From Desulfovibrio sp. ZJ209 (GTDB taxonomy: Bacteria; Desulfobacterota; Desulfovibrionia; Desulfovibrionales; Desulfovibrionaceae), in assembly GCF_011039135.1 (NCBI RefSeq), contig NZ_JAAKEJ010000001.1, positions 806,001 through 870,000 on the forward strand: a stretch of 64,000 bases of DNA, written 5' to 3'. The stretch's first letter is position 1. Each line of letters begins with the position of its first letter. The notes under the pieces are model-generated. The model was not told the DNA's origin. It ran no database searches and saw only the letters and a program-made list of their open reading frames with translations. Positions 54,394-63,489 of the stretch are shown in pieces. The translations under genes and the position numbers were made by a program.

Positions 54394-57323
54394 GCGCCCA
54401 GCCCTTTCTCATCTTCCCGTGGCAGCGGCCCTTCCTGCCCGACCTTGTGGACACGGTGGAAAGGCTCTCCCAAGGCAACCCGGGGAGCGCCCTCATCGTG
54501 GTGCCGCACCAGCGGCCGTGGCGCTATATCGTGCGCATCTTTCAGGAACGCGGCTACGCCGGGCTCCTCCCCAAGACCGTCTCGTTCAGCGAGCTCGTGG
54601 CACTGTGGCGGGCGCGCGGGCAGGGCGCTGCGAAAATGGCCGCCAACCCGCTGGACCAGGGGGCATTGCTCCACCAATGCGTGCGCGGCCTCGCGCGGGA
54701 AGATGCCGCACTTGAAGCGCGCTTTGCGGAGATGGACATGGCCCGCTTTCTCCCCTGGGGGCTGCGCCTCGCGTCCCTGCTGGAAGAACTCTTCATCCAG
54801 GGCGTGGAGCCTGCCGACCTCGCCCACCTTGAAGACGAGGTGACGCCGCCGGCCGCTGCCCTGCTTGGCGCCCTCGGTCGCATCAGCCGGGCCTGGCGCG
54901 CGGCCCTCGAGGGACGCGGCTGGACGACCCCGGGCCTCGAGCAGTTTCTGGCGTCCCAAGCCGCGGCGGACATCCCGCCGCTTCTCCGGCCAGCGGGAGA
55001 GCGCCCCGTGTTCATCGCCGGCTTCTCCGTGCTGAGCGGCACGGAAGAGACGCTGCTCCGCGCCCTGTGGCGCGCCGGGGCCCATGTCTGCCTGCATACT
55101 GACCCGAACCTGCTTGATGGCGCCCCGCATTGGGCCTGCGCGGAGCAGGCAGCGTGGCTGCGCCGCTGGCAGGCGCGGGCCGAGCCCGCGGTGCCTCTGG
55201 CCGAAGCGGAGGCGAGCCACGAGCCGCGCCGGGAATTCTTCGCCGGCTATGATCTCCATTCCCAGCTGGAGGCCCTTGCCCATGACCTCCTCCATGCGCG
55301 GGACAGCTCCACGGCGGTGGTGCTCACGGACAGCGCCCTGTTGCTGCCCGTGCTCCATCACCTGCCGGAAAAGGATGTCAATGTTTCCATGGGCTATCCG
55401 CTGGCGCGCTCGCCACTTTTCCGCCTGCTGGACGCCCTCTTCACGCTGGAGGAAGGCCGCGCCGAAGACGGCCGCTGCTACTGGCGCTCGCTCCTGCATG
55501 TGCTCAGGCATCCGTATCTCAACATGCTCGAGACCCGCGCCAAGGACGGTGAGGTCTTTGCCCTGCGCGAAGCCCTGCGTCGCATGGAGGCGCTCGTCCG
55601 CACCGGGAGCCGCTATGTGGACCTTCCCGCCACCCTCGAGGCATGCCGGCAGCAGCTGCCCGGGCCCCTGGCGGGGCTGCTCACGGAGTGCCTTGAAACC
55701 ACTGTCGGGGCCCTCCATGTGGCCGACACCACCGCCGGCCTTGCGGCGTGGCTTGGGGGCATCCATGGGTTCCTGCTCGCGCATGGCGGCGATGTGTGGC
55801 GGCGCTTTCCGCTGGACGCCGAGGCGCTGTTCCGGCTCATGCGCCATGTGGCGCCCCAGCTCGCGCGCAATGCCCTCGCCGGCGAGGTCTTTCCGCCGGC
55901 CCTGCTCTACGGCATTGCCCGGCAATTGCTGGAGCGCGAGCGTATCCCATTTGAGGCCGACCCGCTGGTGGGCGTGCAGGTGCTCGGCATGCTCGAGACG
56001 CGCCTTTTGCATTTCGATCGCGTTTTTGTGGTGGACGCCACGGATGATGTGCTGCCCGGCAATCCCGCGCAGGACCCGCTCCTTCCTGATTCCCTGCGCG
56101 CCGTGCTCGGCCTGCCGGACGCGCATCGCCGCGAGCGCGTTGCGGCCTATACGCTGCACCGCCTCTGCGCCAGCGCCCGCGAGGCCCATTTTTACTGGCA
56201 GGAGGGCGTGAGCCATTCCGCGCTTTTTGACGGCAAGAAGCTGCGCAGCCGCTTTGTGGAGGGTTTTCTCTGGCAGGCGGAGCAGGAGCGCGGCGCCCTG
56301 CTCACGCCCGGCACGGCGCCCCTGCGCACTGCCGCCTGCGAGATACGGCAAAGCCCGGCAGAGCCGGTCTCCCTCGCGCGGACACCTCACCTCGATGCGG
56401 CCATGAAGGCCTTTTTGCATGGGCCGCTCTCGGCGAGCCGGCTTGATGCCTATCTCGACTGCCCCCTGCGCTTCGTGTGGGGGACACTTTGCCGCCTCAA
56501 GCCCCGGCTGGAGGTGAACGAGGGGGACGATCCCGCGGCCGTGGGCACCTGCCTGCACGCGGCCCTGCGCGCCCTGTATGCGCCGTGGCTCGGCAAGACG
56601 GTCAGGAAGGGCGACATTACCGAGCCGCAGGCGCTTGCCTGTTTTCAGGAGGCCATGGCCGCGACGGACCTGCGCCGGCTGCTCCCGGCCGACGCGTGCC
56701 TCATGCTCGAGGCCTCCGTGCCCGTGCGCATGCGAAAATTTTTGGAGCACCAGCCCGGGGAGACACAGATTGTCGCCCTGGAGCGGCGCATCGACGCCGA
56801 CCTCTCCCTCGCGGGGCGCCCCTATGCCTTTACCGGCATCATCGACCGCCTCGACCGCCGCGACGGCCTCCTCCATGTGCTCGATTACAAGACCGGCGGC
56901 ATCAAGCGGCACGCCCCCGGCCTCTGGACAGACAGCCCCTTCTTCGCCCGGGCGGCGGAGCTTTGCGCGATGGTGGACAGCGCGGGCGGAGAGCCCGACG
57001 CGGAGACCATGGCCGGACTGGACGGCGCTTTTGAAGCGCTGCGCGAACGACTGCCGAGCATGCAGCTCCCGGCCTATGTGGCCCTGCTGGAGGCCCGCGA
57101 GGGCGACGCCGTGGGCGATGCGGCCCTCGTGGAGCTGCGCTTTCAAGGGAAGGAACATTCCCTCTTCGGCCCCCTGCTGGACGACGAGCTCGCCTGCGCG
57201 CGCGCCGACTGCAAGCTCGCGCTGGCGCTCCTGCTCAGGCACATGGAGTACGCGCCGCGCTTCGATGCGCGCCCGGATGCGCACTGCACCTGGTGCCCCT
57301 ATGCGCCGCTCTGCGCTTCCTGA
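54390..57323 (+). CDS. addB: AddB-like PD-(D/E)XK nuclease/helicase subunit
   Basis: 977 aa. The N-terminal helicase-like part lacks a clear Walker A (LIVVPHQRPWRYI at that place), as in AddB proteins with an inactive ATPase. The C-terminal nuclease domain has GTCLHAALRALY, GIIDRLDRRDGLLHVLDYKTGG (Asp...Asp-x-Lys), and the iron-sulfur staple formed by YLDCPLRF and CTWCPYAPLC, four Cys typical for AddB. It pairs with AddA for break resection. ATGA overlap with addA. Confidence 0.88.
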   Translation: MSAQPFLIFPWQRPFLPDLVDTVERLSQGNPGSALIVVPHQRPWRYIVRIFQERGYAGLLPKTVSFSELVALWRARGQGAAKMAANPLDQGALLHQCVRGLAREDAALEARFAEMDMARFLPWGLRLASLLEELFIQGVEPADLAHLEDEVTPPAAALLGALGRISRAWRAALEGRGWTTPGLEQFLASQAAADIPPLLRPAGERPVFIAGFSVLSGTEETLLRALWRAGAHVCLHTDPNLLDGAPHWACAEQAAWLRRWQARAEPAVPLAEAEASHEPRREFFAGYDLHSQLEALAHDLLHARDSSTAVVLTDSALLLPVLHHLPEKDVNVSMGYPLARSPLFRLLDALFTLEEGRAEDGRCYWRSLLHVLRHPYLNMLETRAKDGEVFALREALRRMEALVRTGSRYVDLPATLEACRQQLPGPLAGLLTECLETTVGALHVADTTAGLAAWLGGIHGFLLAHGGDVWRRFPLDAEALFRLMRHVAPQLARNALAGEVFPPALLYGIARQLLERERIPFEADPLVGVQVLGMLETRLLHFDRVFVVDATDDVLPGNPAQDPLLPDSLRAVLGLPDAHRRERVAAYTLHRLCASAREAHFYWQEGVSHSALFDGKKLRSRFVEGFLWQAEQERGALLTPGTAPLRTAACEIRQSPAEPVSLARTPHLDAAMKAFLHGPLSASRLDAYLDCPLRFVWGTLCRLKPRLEVNEGDDPAAVGTCLHAALRALYAPWLGKTVRKGDITEPQALACFQEAMAATDLRRLLPADACLMLEASVPVRMRKFLEHQPGETQIVALERRIDADLSLAGRPYAFTGIIDRLDRRDGLLHVLDYKTGGIKRHAPGLWTDSPFFARAAELCAMVDSAGGEPDAETMAGLDGAFEALRERLPSMQLPAYVALLEAREGDAVGDAALVELRFQGKEHSLFGPLLDDELACARADCKLALALLLRHMEYAPRFDARPDAHCTWCPYAPLCAS

Positions 57324-57497
57324 CGCCCATGGCCCCTTTTGCAAGGCCAAAGACTTGGCAGACCGTGCCAAGGCTGGTACACAGTTCCATTCCCGAAGGT
57401 AACAGCGGCACCAGCCGGCGCCCCACTCGAGTTTGCCGTCCATTGCGCCGGCTCCGGCGCATTTTGCCGCCCCCCTTCTGCTTCCCAAGGAATGCCC

Positions 57498-58598
57498 ATG
57501 ACCTTTCCGCTGCCGCGCCTTCTCTATCTGCTGGCCGCGCTGGCCCTCTACCTGCTGCTGTGGCCCAACCCCATCACCATCTTCATGGCGGCCTGCCTTT
57601 CGTGCCTGACAGTGCCCCTTTACCGGCGCCTCAGGCAAGGCACCGGCCTGTGGCGCATGCACCTTGAGCATGGCATGCCGGATTCGCGCTGGCGCCGGTT
57701 CCTGCTGGCGCTTTCGAGCTTTGTGCCCTTGGGCGGCTATGTGGCCGTCATCCTCTCCGCGCTCATCGCGCCCATCGCGGTGCTCGCGCTGCTCGTGTCG
57801 CCACAGGCTGTGGCCGGGCTCGCGCGCCTGCGGGAGCTTCAGGCCAACAATTTCCAGCTGCCGCCCCACTGGCTGGAATATATCCACGCCGTGCGCCGCA
57901 GCCTCGCGGAATATCCGAGCATCGAAAAGGCGCTCAATGACGTGGTGGACAACCTCGACACCATGTTCAGCGATGCGGTGGGCATGCTCGTGAGCCGGAG
58001 CTTCGGCTTTCTCGGGGGTACCATGACCGTGTTGTGGACGGCCTTCCTCTTCCTCACGCTGACGGTGCTATTCACCGTGTATTCGCGCCGCATCCGCAAG
58101 GTGACGTGCCGCATCTTCCACATCCCCCAGGAGCTGCTCGGCCGCTTCATCACGGCCATCCACCGCGCCCTCAAGGCCATCATGCTCGGCATCGTGCTCG
58201 TGGCGCTGGCGCAGGGCGCCCTCTGCGGGGTCGGCTTCGCCGTGGCCGGCGTCAACCAGCCCGCGTTCTGGGGCATGCTGGCGACGCTCGTGGCGCCCAT
58301 CCCCATGGTGGGCACGGCGCTGGTGTGGGGGCCGCTCTGCATTTCGCTGTGGTTCAGCGGCAAGTCCATGGCGGCCGTGGGCCTTGCGCTCTGGGGCATT
58401 CTGGCGGTGGCGGGGGTGGACAATGTGCTCAGGCCCTTCTTTCTGCGCCAGGGCATCAACGCGCCCTTCCTCGTGCTCATCCTCGCCATCCTCTGCGGTC
58501 TCTCCGCCTTCGGGGCCGTGGGCCTCATCGCCGGGCCCGTGCTCCTGGCCTTTGCCATGCAGTCGGTGGAAGAAGCCAACCGCTATTACCGGCCCTAG
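57498..58598 (+). CDS. AI-2E family transporter (UPF0118 permease)
   Basis: 366 aa inner-membrane protein with about seven to eight hydrophobic segments. The family pattern includes LYLLLWPNPITIFMAACLSC at the N-terminus, the amphipathic central part (HAVRRSLAEYPSIEKALNDVVDNL), TMTVLWTAFLFLTLTVLF, and VLRPFFLRQGINAPFLVLILAILCGLSAFGAVGLIAGP near the C-terminus. Proteins of this family have been linked to AI-2 or Na+/H+ export; substrate here unknown. ATG at 57498 is preferred over 57492 for SD spacing. Confidence 0.88.
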   Translation: MTFPLPRLLYLLAALALYLLLWPNPITIFMAACLSCLTVPLYRRLRQGTGLWRMHLEHGMPDSRWRRFLLALSSFVPLGGYVAVILSALIAPIAVLALLVSPQAVAGLARLRELQANNFQLPPHWLEYIHAVRRSLAEYPSIEKALNDVVDNLDTMFSDAVGMLVSRSFGFLGGTMTVLWTAFLFLTLTVLFTVYSRRIRKVTCRIFHIPQELLGRFITAIHRALKAIMLGIVLVALAQGALCGVGFAVAGVNQPAFWGMLATLVAPIPMVGTALVWGPLCISLWFSGKSMAAVGLALWGILAVAGVDNVLRPFFLRQGINAPFLVLILAILCGLSAFGAVGLIAGPVLLAFAMQSVEEANRYYRP

Positions 58599-58609
58599 CC
58601 CGAGGCATC

Positions 58610-59551
58610 ATGCGACGGTATCCTGCCCGCCTTTCCGCCACCTGCCTCCTCTGGCTCCTGCCGCTTCTCGGCATCCTGCTGCTCCCTGCCGCGGGGCTCG
58701 CCGCGGGCGTGCCCGCGCGCTCGGCCATCCTCGTCAACATGGATACCGGCCGCGTGCTCTATGAAAAAAACGCCGACAGCCCCATACCGCCGGCGTCGCT
58801 CACCAAGATCATGACCATGTATCTCGCGCTCGACGCCGTGAAGGCGCGCCGGCTGCGGCTGGACACCAAGGTGCGCGTGCCGGCGGCGGCCGCCTCGGTC
58901 GGCGGCTCCTCCATGCACCTTCAGGCCGGGGACACTGTGCCCCTCGTGCGCCTTCTGGCCGGCATGGCGGTGGTTTCGGGCAATGACGCGGCCATGGCCG
59001 TGGCCGCCCGCGTTGGCGGCGACACGCGCGCCTTCGTGCGCCAGATGAACGGGCGGGCGCGCAACCTCGGCCTCAGCCGCACCACCTTTAAAAATCCCAC
59101 CGGCCTCCCCGCCGCCGGCCAAAAGACCAGCGCGCGCGACATGATGCGGCTCTGCCTGGCCTACCTCAAGGCGCATCCCTCGGCCATGCGCTTTCACGGC
59201 ATGCGCAATTTCCTGCACCGGGGGCTCCCCCTGCGCAACACCAATGCCCTGCTCGGCACCATGAACGGCGTCAACGGGCTCAAGACCGGCTGGACGGTGG
59301 CCTCGGGCTACAATCTCGTGGTCACGGCACAACGCGGCAAGACACGGCTGCTCGCCGTGGTGCTCGGCGCGGGCAACAAGGAACAGCGGGACGCCGCCGC
59401 GCGCCGGATGCTTGAGGCCGGCTTCAGCGCGCCCCGTGACCCCCAAAAAGTGGCGGCCACCCTCGCGGGCACGCGCCTCGCCTCTGCCGCTCCCGCGGGA
59501 CGCGCGAAAGGCCGCGCGCCGCGCAAGGGCACCTTGACCTCGGCCCGCTGA
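58610..59551 (+). CDS. D-alanyl-D-alanine carboxypeptidase (low-molecular-weight PBP)
   Basis: 313 aa with an N-terminal signal peptide ([26 protein letters not shown]). The serine penicillin-binding motifs are all present: SxxK in [10 protein letters not shown], SxN as VVSGNDAAM, and KTG in [12 protein letters not shown]. It trims the terminal D-Ala of peptidoglycan in the periplasm. It lacks the long C-terminal amphipathic anchor domain of PBP5; the tail is short and basic. It follows the permease by 11 bp. Confidence 0.94.
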   Translation: MRRYPARLSATCLLWLLPLLGILLLPAAGLAAGVPARSAILVNMDTGRVLYEKNADSPIPPASLTKIMTMYLALDAVKARRLRLDTKVRVPAAAASVGGSSMHLQAGDTVPLVRLLAGMAVVSGNDAAMAVAARVGGDTRAFVRQMNGRARNLGLSRTTFKNPTGLPAAGQKTSARDMMRLCLAYLKAHPSAMRFHGMRNFLHRGLPLRNTNALLGTMNGVNGLKTGWTVASGYNLVVTAQRGKTRLLAVVLGAGNKEQRDAAARRMLEAGFSAPRDPQKVAATLAGTRLASAAPAGRAKGRAPRKGTLTSAR

Positions 59552-59610
59552 CCCCGTATGCTTTGTGGAAGGCTTGCGCCCGTACCGTCAACACCGCCGG
59601 AGGCTTTCGC

Positions 59611-59817
59611 ATGTTCAGCATCGGCCCCAACCAGATCCTGCTCATCCTGCTCATCGTGCTCCTGATTTTCGGCGCCAAGAAGCTGCCCGAAATCGGGGGC
59701 GGACTTGGCCGGGCCATCAGGAATTTCCGCCGCGCCTCGTCCGAGCCCGATGAGATCGACATCACCGCGCAGGAAAAGAAAAGCCCCGCGGGCCACGACG
59801 ACAGTCACAAGGCCTGA
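59611..59817 (+). CDS. tatA: Sec-independent protein translocase subunit TatA
   Basis: 68 aa from the ATG at 59611 (GGAGG seven bases upstream). One N-terminal membrane helix ([13 protein letters not shown]) is followed by the TatA/E hinge [23 protein letters not shown] and a charged tail. It forms the pore of the twin-arginine exporter. tatB and tatC are not in the window. Confidence 0.95.
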   Translation: MFSIGPNQILLILLIVLLIFGAKKLPEIGGGLGRAIRNFRRASSEPDEIDITAQEKKSPAGHDDSHKA

Positions 59818-59843
59818 ACCCGCCAGCCCCAAAAGGACGCGCC

Positions 59844-60275
59844 ATGAAGGCCGAGCAACTGTCTGTTTTTCTTGAGAACCGCGCCGGGCGCCTCGCCGAG
59901 GTGATCCATACCCTGGCCGAGGCCGGCATCAACATCCGGGCGCTGTCGCTGGCCGATACCTCGGATTTCGGCATCCTGCGGATGATTGTCTGCGACCATG
60001 AAAAAGCCAAGGAAGTGCTCAAGGAAAAAGGCTTCACGCTGGGGCGCACAAGCGTTGTGGCCGTGGAGGTGCCGGACGAGCCCGGCGGCCTCGACAGCGT
60101 GCTCCAGCTTGTCTCGAGCAATGGTATCAATGTGGAGTACATGTATGCCTTCATCCAGCGGGAGCACGGCCGGGCGGTCATGATCTTCCGCTTCGACAAG
60201 GTGGACGAGGCGGTGGAGCTTTTGAGCAGCCGCAAGTTCGCCATCATTCCGGCCGCCCAGCTCTGCCGTTTCTGA
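59844..60275 (+). CDS. tandem ACT-domain protein
   Basis: 143 aa made of two ACT domains: [44 protein letters not shown] and [34 protein letters not shown]. Stand-alone double ACT proteins of this type bind amino acids and often lie beside phenylacetate-CoA ligase or indolepyruvate oxidoreductase genes; neither is here. Co-directional with tatA (26-bp gap). Followed by a good terminator. Confidence 0.9.
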   Translation: MKAEQLSVFLENRAGRLAEVIHTLAEAGINIRALSLADTSDFGILRMIVCDHEKAKEVLKEKGFTLGRTSVVAVEVPDEPGGLDSVLQLVSSNGINVEYMYAFIQREHGRAVMIFRFDKVDEAVELLSSRKFAIIPAAQLCRF

Positions 60276-60323
60276 AAGACCTCCGTCACGCGCGCCCCAA
60301 TCCGGGGAACAGATATCACCAAT

Positions 60324-60362
60324 GGGTGTTTTGCTGTCATAAAGAGCAAATCACCCTTTTTT
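60324..60362 (+). terminator. Rho-independent terminator after the ACT gene
   Basis: Twelve-pair stem with one mismatch (GGGTGTTTTGCT / AGCAAATCACCC), nine-base loop, then six T residues. Confidence 0.88.
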
Positions 60363-60455
60363 ACTGGTGCGCCAAGTGCGTGAACAGCCTTTGCCCGGTG
60401 CTCTTCTCGCAGGAACCCTCCAAGGCTCGCCAAAGCCGGTGTGGCAAACGCCCGC

Positions 60456-61310
60456 TCAGGTGGCGGCGTTTTCCTGCTTTGCCGCCAAAAGAGCGTCCAC
60501 AACTTCGGGTATCGGCGCCTCGATATTGACGGTGCGGGCCTGAATGGGCAATCGCGGGGGCGCCGGTTCCGTATTCATGCGCACCAGCAGGGCCTGCGGA
60601 TCGGCCAGGGTCAGCTCTTCAAAGGGGAAGCGGATGATGGTCGGCGTATTGAAGCCCACACCCATTTCCAGAAGGACGATGTCCCCACTGCCATAGGCCT
60701 GCAAAAACCCTGCATAGCGCTGCGCCGCCCGGTGCCAGGCTGCATCCTCGATAAAGTACCTGTCCACCGGCAGGTGCATCTCCATTTTTCCGCCGCAGAC
60801 GGGGCAGCGCGGGACGCAGCCCGGCGGGATGGTCAGGTCATGCGTGGCCGCCAGGATTTTTTGCGACGCTTCGACGTTGGAGTAGACCTTTTGATGGCAG
60901 CCCCGGGCGCACTGCATCTCCCGGTAATCCCCCTGCACCGCGAAGAGGCGGTCCATGGCAAAGCCGGCCTTCTCGAACTGGGCGTCCACATTGGTGGTGA
61001 TGACGAAATACTCCTTGTCTTCCACAAGCCGGAGCAGCCGGCGATAGAGCGGCATGGCGGGTCGCCCGAGCGCCGTATATTCGATATACCTCGCCCAGTA
61101 GGCCCAGCGCTCTTCTTCCGTGGGGAAGGGATAAAAGCCCGAAGAATACAGGTCGCTGAAGCCGTACTTCGCGATATAGTCCGCAAAGGCGCGCCGGAAC
61201 TCCTCCCCGGAATAGTCGATGCCCGCGGCCGCGGAGAGGCCCGCGCCCCCGCCGATGAGCAGGGCCGGCGCCTTGGCAAGCGCGGCTGAGACCCTTTGGA
61301 GCGCGTCCAT
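60456..61310 (-). CDS. SirTM-class protein ADP-ribosylating sirtuin
   Basis: 284 aa. The Sir2 fold is recognisable by IGGGAGLSAAAGIDYSGEEF, ITTNVDAQFEKAGF and a zinc site (CARGCHQ and CPVCGG). The HG motif of deacetylases reads FAVQGDYREMQC, with Gln in place of the catalytic His, and LEMGVGFNTPTIIRFPFE follows; these are hallmarks of the SirTM class, which mono-ADP-ribosylates proteins instead of deacetylating them. Its start directly abuts the macrodomain gene, the usual partner that removes the mark. The GcvH-L and lipoate-ligase genes of the extended operon are not here. This suggests an oxidative-stress-linked modification system. Confidence 0.88.
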   Translation of the reverse strand: MDALQRVSAALAKAPALLIGGGAGLSAAAGIDYSGEEFRRAFADYIAKYGFSDLYSSGFYPFPTEEERWAYWARYIEYTALGRPAMPLYRRLLRLVEDKEYFVITTNVDAQFEKAGFAMDRLFAVQGDYREMQCARGCHQKVYSNVEASQKILAATHDLTIPPGCVPRCPVCGGKMEMHLPVDRYFIEDAAWHRAAQRYAGFLQAYGSGDIVLLEMGVGFNTPTIIRFPFEELTLADPQALLVRMNTEPAPPRLPIQARTVNIEAPIPEVVDALLAAKQENAAT

Positions 61311-62090
61311 TCAATACCCCAGCAATTTTCTGTACAGGTGTTCGTCCTTGTCGGTGAAGACATCAAAAATCACGGTGGCGAACGGCGCCGTGCCCAGGGC
61401 CTCGAGCACCGTTTCCACCGCGATGCGGGCCGCCAGCGCATTCGGGAAATGGAAAACGCCCGTGGAGATGCAACAGAAGACCAGCGACTCAAGGCCATAT
61501 TGCCGGGCAAGGTCGAGGCACGCCGTATAACAGGCGGCGAGCTCGCGGCATTGCCGCGGCGTGGGCGCGTCTCCTTCCACAATGGGGCCGACGGTGTGGA
61601 TGACTCATCGGGCCGGCAAGTTGTAGGCCGGAGTGATCTTCGCGCTCCCCACCGGCTCCTCGTGCCCCTGGGCATGCATGAGCTTTCTGCACTCCGCGCG
61701 CAACTGGAGGCCGGCGCGGGAGTGGATGATATTGTCGATGCAGTTGTGCAGGGGGTGGAAGCAGCCCAGAAGCTGGTTGTTGGCCGCATTCACGATGGCG
61801 TCCGCCGCAAGGCGGGTGATGTCGCCCCGCCACAGGCGCAGATGGGGAAACTTGGGCGAGGGCGCGACCTGCGAGACCTCCACGACGCCCCGGCAGCGCT
61901 TCTGGGCGGCCAGTTCCTCATCCTGCAACGCAAAAAACTCCGCCGGCAGCCCCTCCCCCGCATGCAGGTTCATAAGGGCGCGCAGCAGCGTTTGCTTGCC
62001 GGCCACATCCGGCGGCGGCGCCACGCGGCCGTCCAAAAGCCCGATGAGCCTGTCCAGCCTCGCGGCCTGTTCCTCGTGCGTACTTGGCAT
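61311..62090 (-). pseudogene. Zinc-type macrodomain hydrolase partner of SirTM, interrupted by an in-frame UGA
   Basis: About 260 codons in one continuous frame except for a TGA at 61605-61607. Upstream are a helical N-terminal region and the macrodomain start (LWRGDITRLAADAIVNAANN, LLGCFHPLHNCIDNIIHSRAG). The Cys-x4-His-x-Cys set is that of zinc macrodomains linked to SirTM. Downstream of the TGA the domain continues perfectly (VIHTVGPIVEGD, CCISTGVFHFP). Related macrodomains have Tyr at the UGA position (LPAKYVIHTVGP). It is called a pseudogene by default; selenocysteine or other readthrough, or a sequence error, are alternatives. The stop abuts the sirtuin ATG. Confidence 0.8.
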
Positions 62091-62152
62091 GGTGCGGAGA
62101 GTTTTGCAGGGCTTCTCACGGCAAGGCGCCAGGGAAAGCCCCTTTTGTGCGG

Positions 62153-62820
62153 CTAGTAGCCGATGGTGAAGCGCTCCTTGTGATGGGCGCCCTTTTCCAG
62201 TTCATCCACCATCGCCTTGGCGTAATCTTCCACAGAAATACAGCTGTTGCCCTGCGCGTCAACGATGAGGTCGTCCTTGCCGAGCCGGTACTTGCCGGTA
62301 CGGACGCCGGGCGTCCGATCCGCATTGCCGAGCACGCCGGCCGGGGAGAAAAACACCCAGTCGATGCCGTCCTCCTGCATGAGCGTGCCGAGATAGAACT
62401 CGGCCAGCGAACGTACGCCGGGCAGGATGGCTTCCGGCACCTTGCCGGTGTCCATCAGCCGCAGGCCCGGGGCCACGAAGAGCGAGCCCGCGCCGCCCAC
62501 GATGAGGAGCCGGCGCACATGCGCGGCCTTGGCCGCCTCAAGGATCTTTTTAGAGTTTTTGAGCGTGTCTTCATAAATATCGGGGTTGGCCCAGCCGGGA
62601 TTATACGCGCTGATCACCAGGGGCAGCCCTGGAGCGCGGCGGCAAGCGCCTGTTCATTGCTGACATCCACTTTTTCAACGCTCAGCGCGGGATTTTCAAG
62701 AGTGATGTTTTGCGGATGGCGCACCAGCGCCTTCACGTGCCAGCCCCGCTCGAGGAGTTCGTTCAAGATCGCGCGTCCCACATAGCCGCTTGCCCCGATG
62801 AGCACAACCTGCTTGTCCAT
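62153..62820 (-). pseudogene. NAD(P)-binding NmrA/SDR-like oxidoreductase, frameshifted
   Basis: The N-terminal part (MDKQVVLIGASGYVGRAILNEL...LAAALQGC) and the C-terminal part (VISAYNPGWANPDIYEDTLKNSKKILEAAKAA...) belong to one short-chain Rossmann protein of about 222 aa but are in different frames. The break is at about 62620-62630, where GGCTGCCCCTGGTGATC looks one base short. It resembles YwnB/NmrA-like atypical SDRs. Divergent from an HxlR regulator, a common arrangement for redox-responsive oxidoreductases. The shift could be a real mutation or a sequencing error. Confidence 0.8.
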
Positions 62821-63010
62821 GCCAGCCTCCTTTGGACGAAAAGTTCTTCTTCGAGCACTACAGCGGCCCGAAAGAAATGGCAATGAATGGCGCGCCGCTC
62901 ACCAAGTAACCGCGACGTAACCGTTTTGACACGCCAGGCAGAAATGGGCACGATACATGGGCTGGTTGCGCGAGGAAGCAGCCCGCGCAGCCTTCATTGA
63001 GGAGCAGCCA

Positions 63011-63367
63011 ATGGCCGAAAGGCAGGACTTGCCCAAATGCCCTGTGGGGGTGACTGTCAGCGTTATCGGGAGCAAGTGGAAGCTCCTCATCCTGCAGCAG
63101 CTTTCCGCCGGCGCCATGCGCTTCAATGAATTGCAGGCTGCCCTCGACGGCATCAGCAACAAGGTGTTGAGCACGACCCTGCGCTCCCTTGGCGAGGATG
63201 GCATCATCGTCCGTGATGTCCATCCCGCAAGTCCCATAAGCGTCGAATACCGGTTGAGCAAGATCGGCCTTTCTCTGCGGCCCGTGCTCGACGCCATGGG
63301 CGACTGGGGCGAAGAGTACCGCAAATGGCGCCAAGGTTCCCGGCTGGATGCGGAAGACGAAGCCTGA
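63011..63367 (+). CDS. HxlR family transcriptional regulator
   Basis: 118 aa from the ATG at 63011 (GAGGAG upstream); an in-frame ATG at 62957 would add 18 residues. The winged helix shows VSVIGSKWKLLILQQLSAGAMRFNELQAALDGISNKVLSTTLRSLGEDGIIVR. A single Cys before the helix (LPKCPVG) matches the sensing Cys of YodB/HypR-type members, so thiol-reactive compounds may be the signal. It probably controls the divergent NAD(P)-binding gene. Confidence 0.9.
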   Translation: MAERQDLPKCPVGVTVSVIGSKWKLLILQQLSAGAMRFNELQAALDGISNKVLSTTLRSLGEDGIIVRDVHPASPISVEYRLSKIGLSLRPVLDAMGDWGEEYRKWRQGSRLDAEDEA

Positions 63368-63421
63368 AGCCCGAAGCGGCGGGGGCGGCCGCCCACCGCC
63401 TGCCGCACCATCCCTTAACGC

Positions 63422-63450
63422 AAAAGCCCCCGGCGCTCCCGGGGGCTTTA
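63422..63450. terminator. Bidirectional terminator between hxlR-type gene and clpB
   Basis: Eleven-base perfect stem AAAGCCCCCGG / CCGGGGGCTTT with a five-base loop; A and T ends serve both converging genes. Confidence 0.85.
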
Positions 63451-63489
63451 TGCGTTTCATGGCGCGCGGCCGTGGGGCCGCGGAGCCGT

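Noticed and set aside
54276..57887. 1203-codon minus-strand open frame
   Set aside because: Antisense shadow of addB and the permease gene; no recognisable motifs, whereas both plus-strand genes are well supported.
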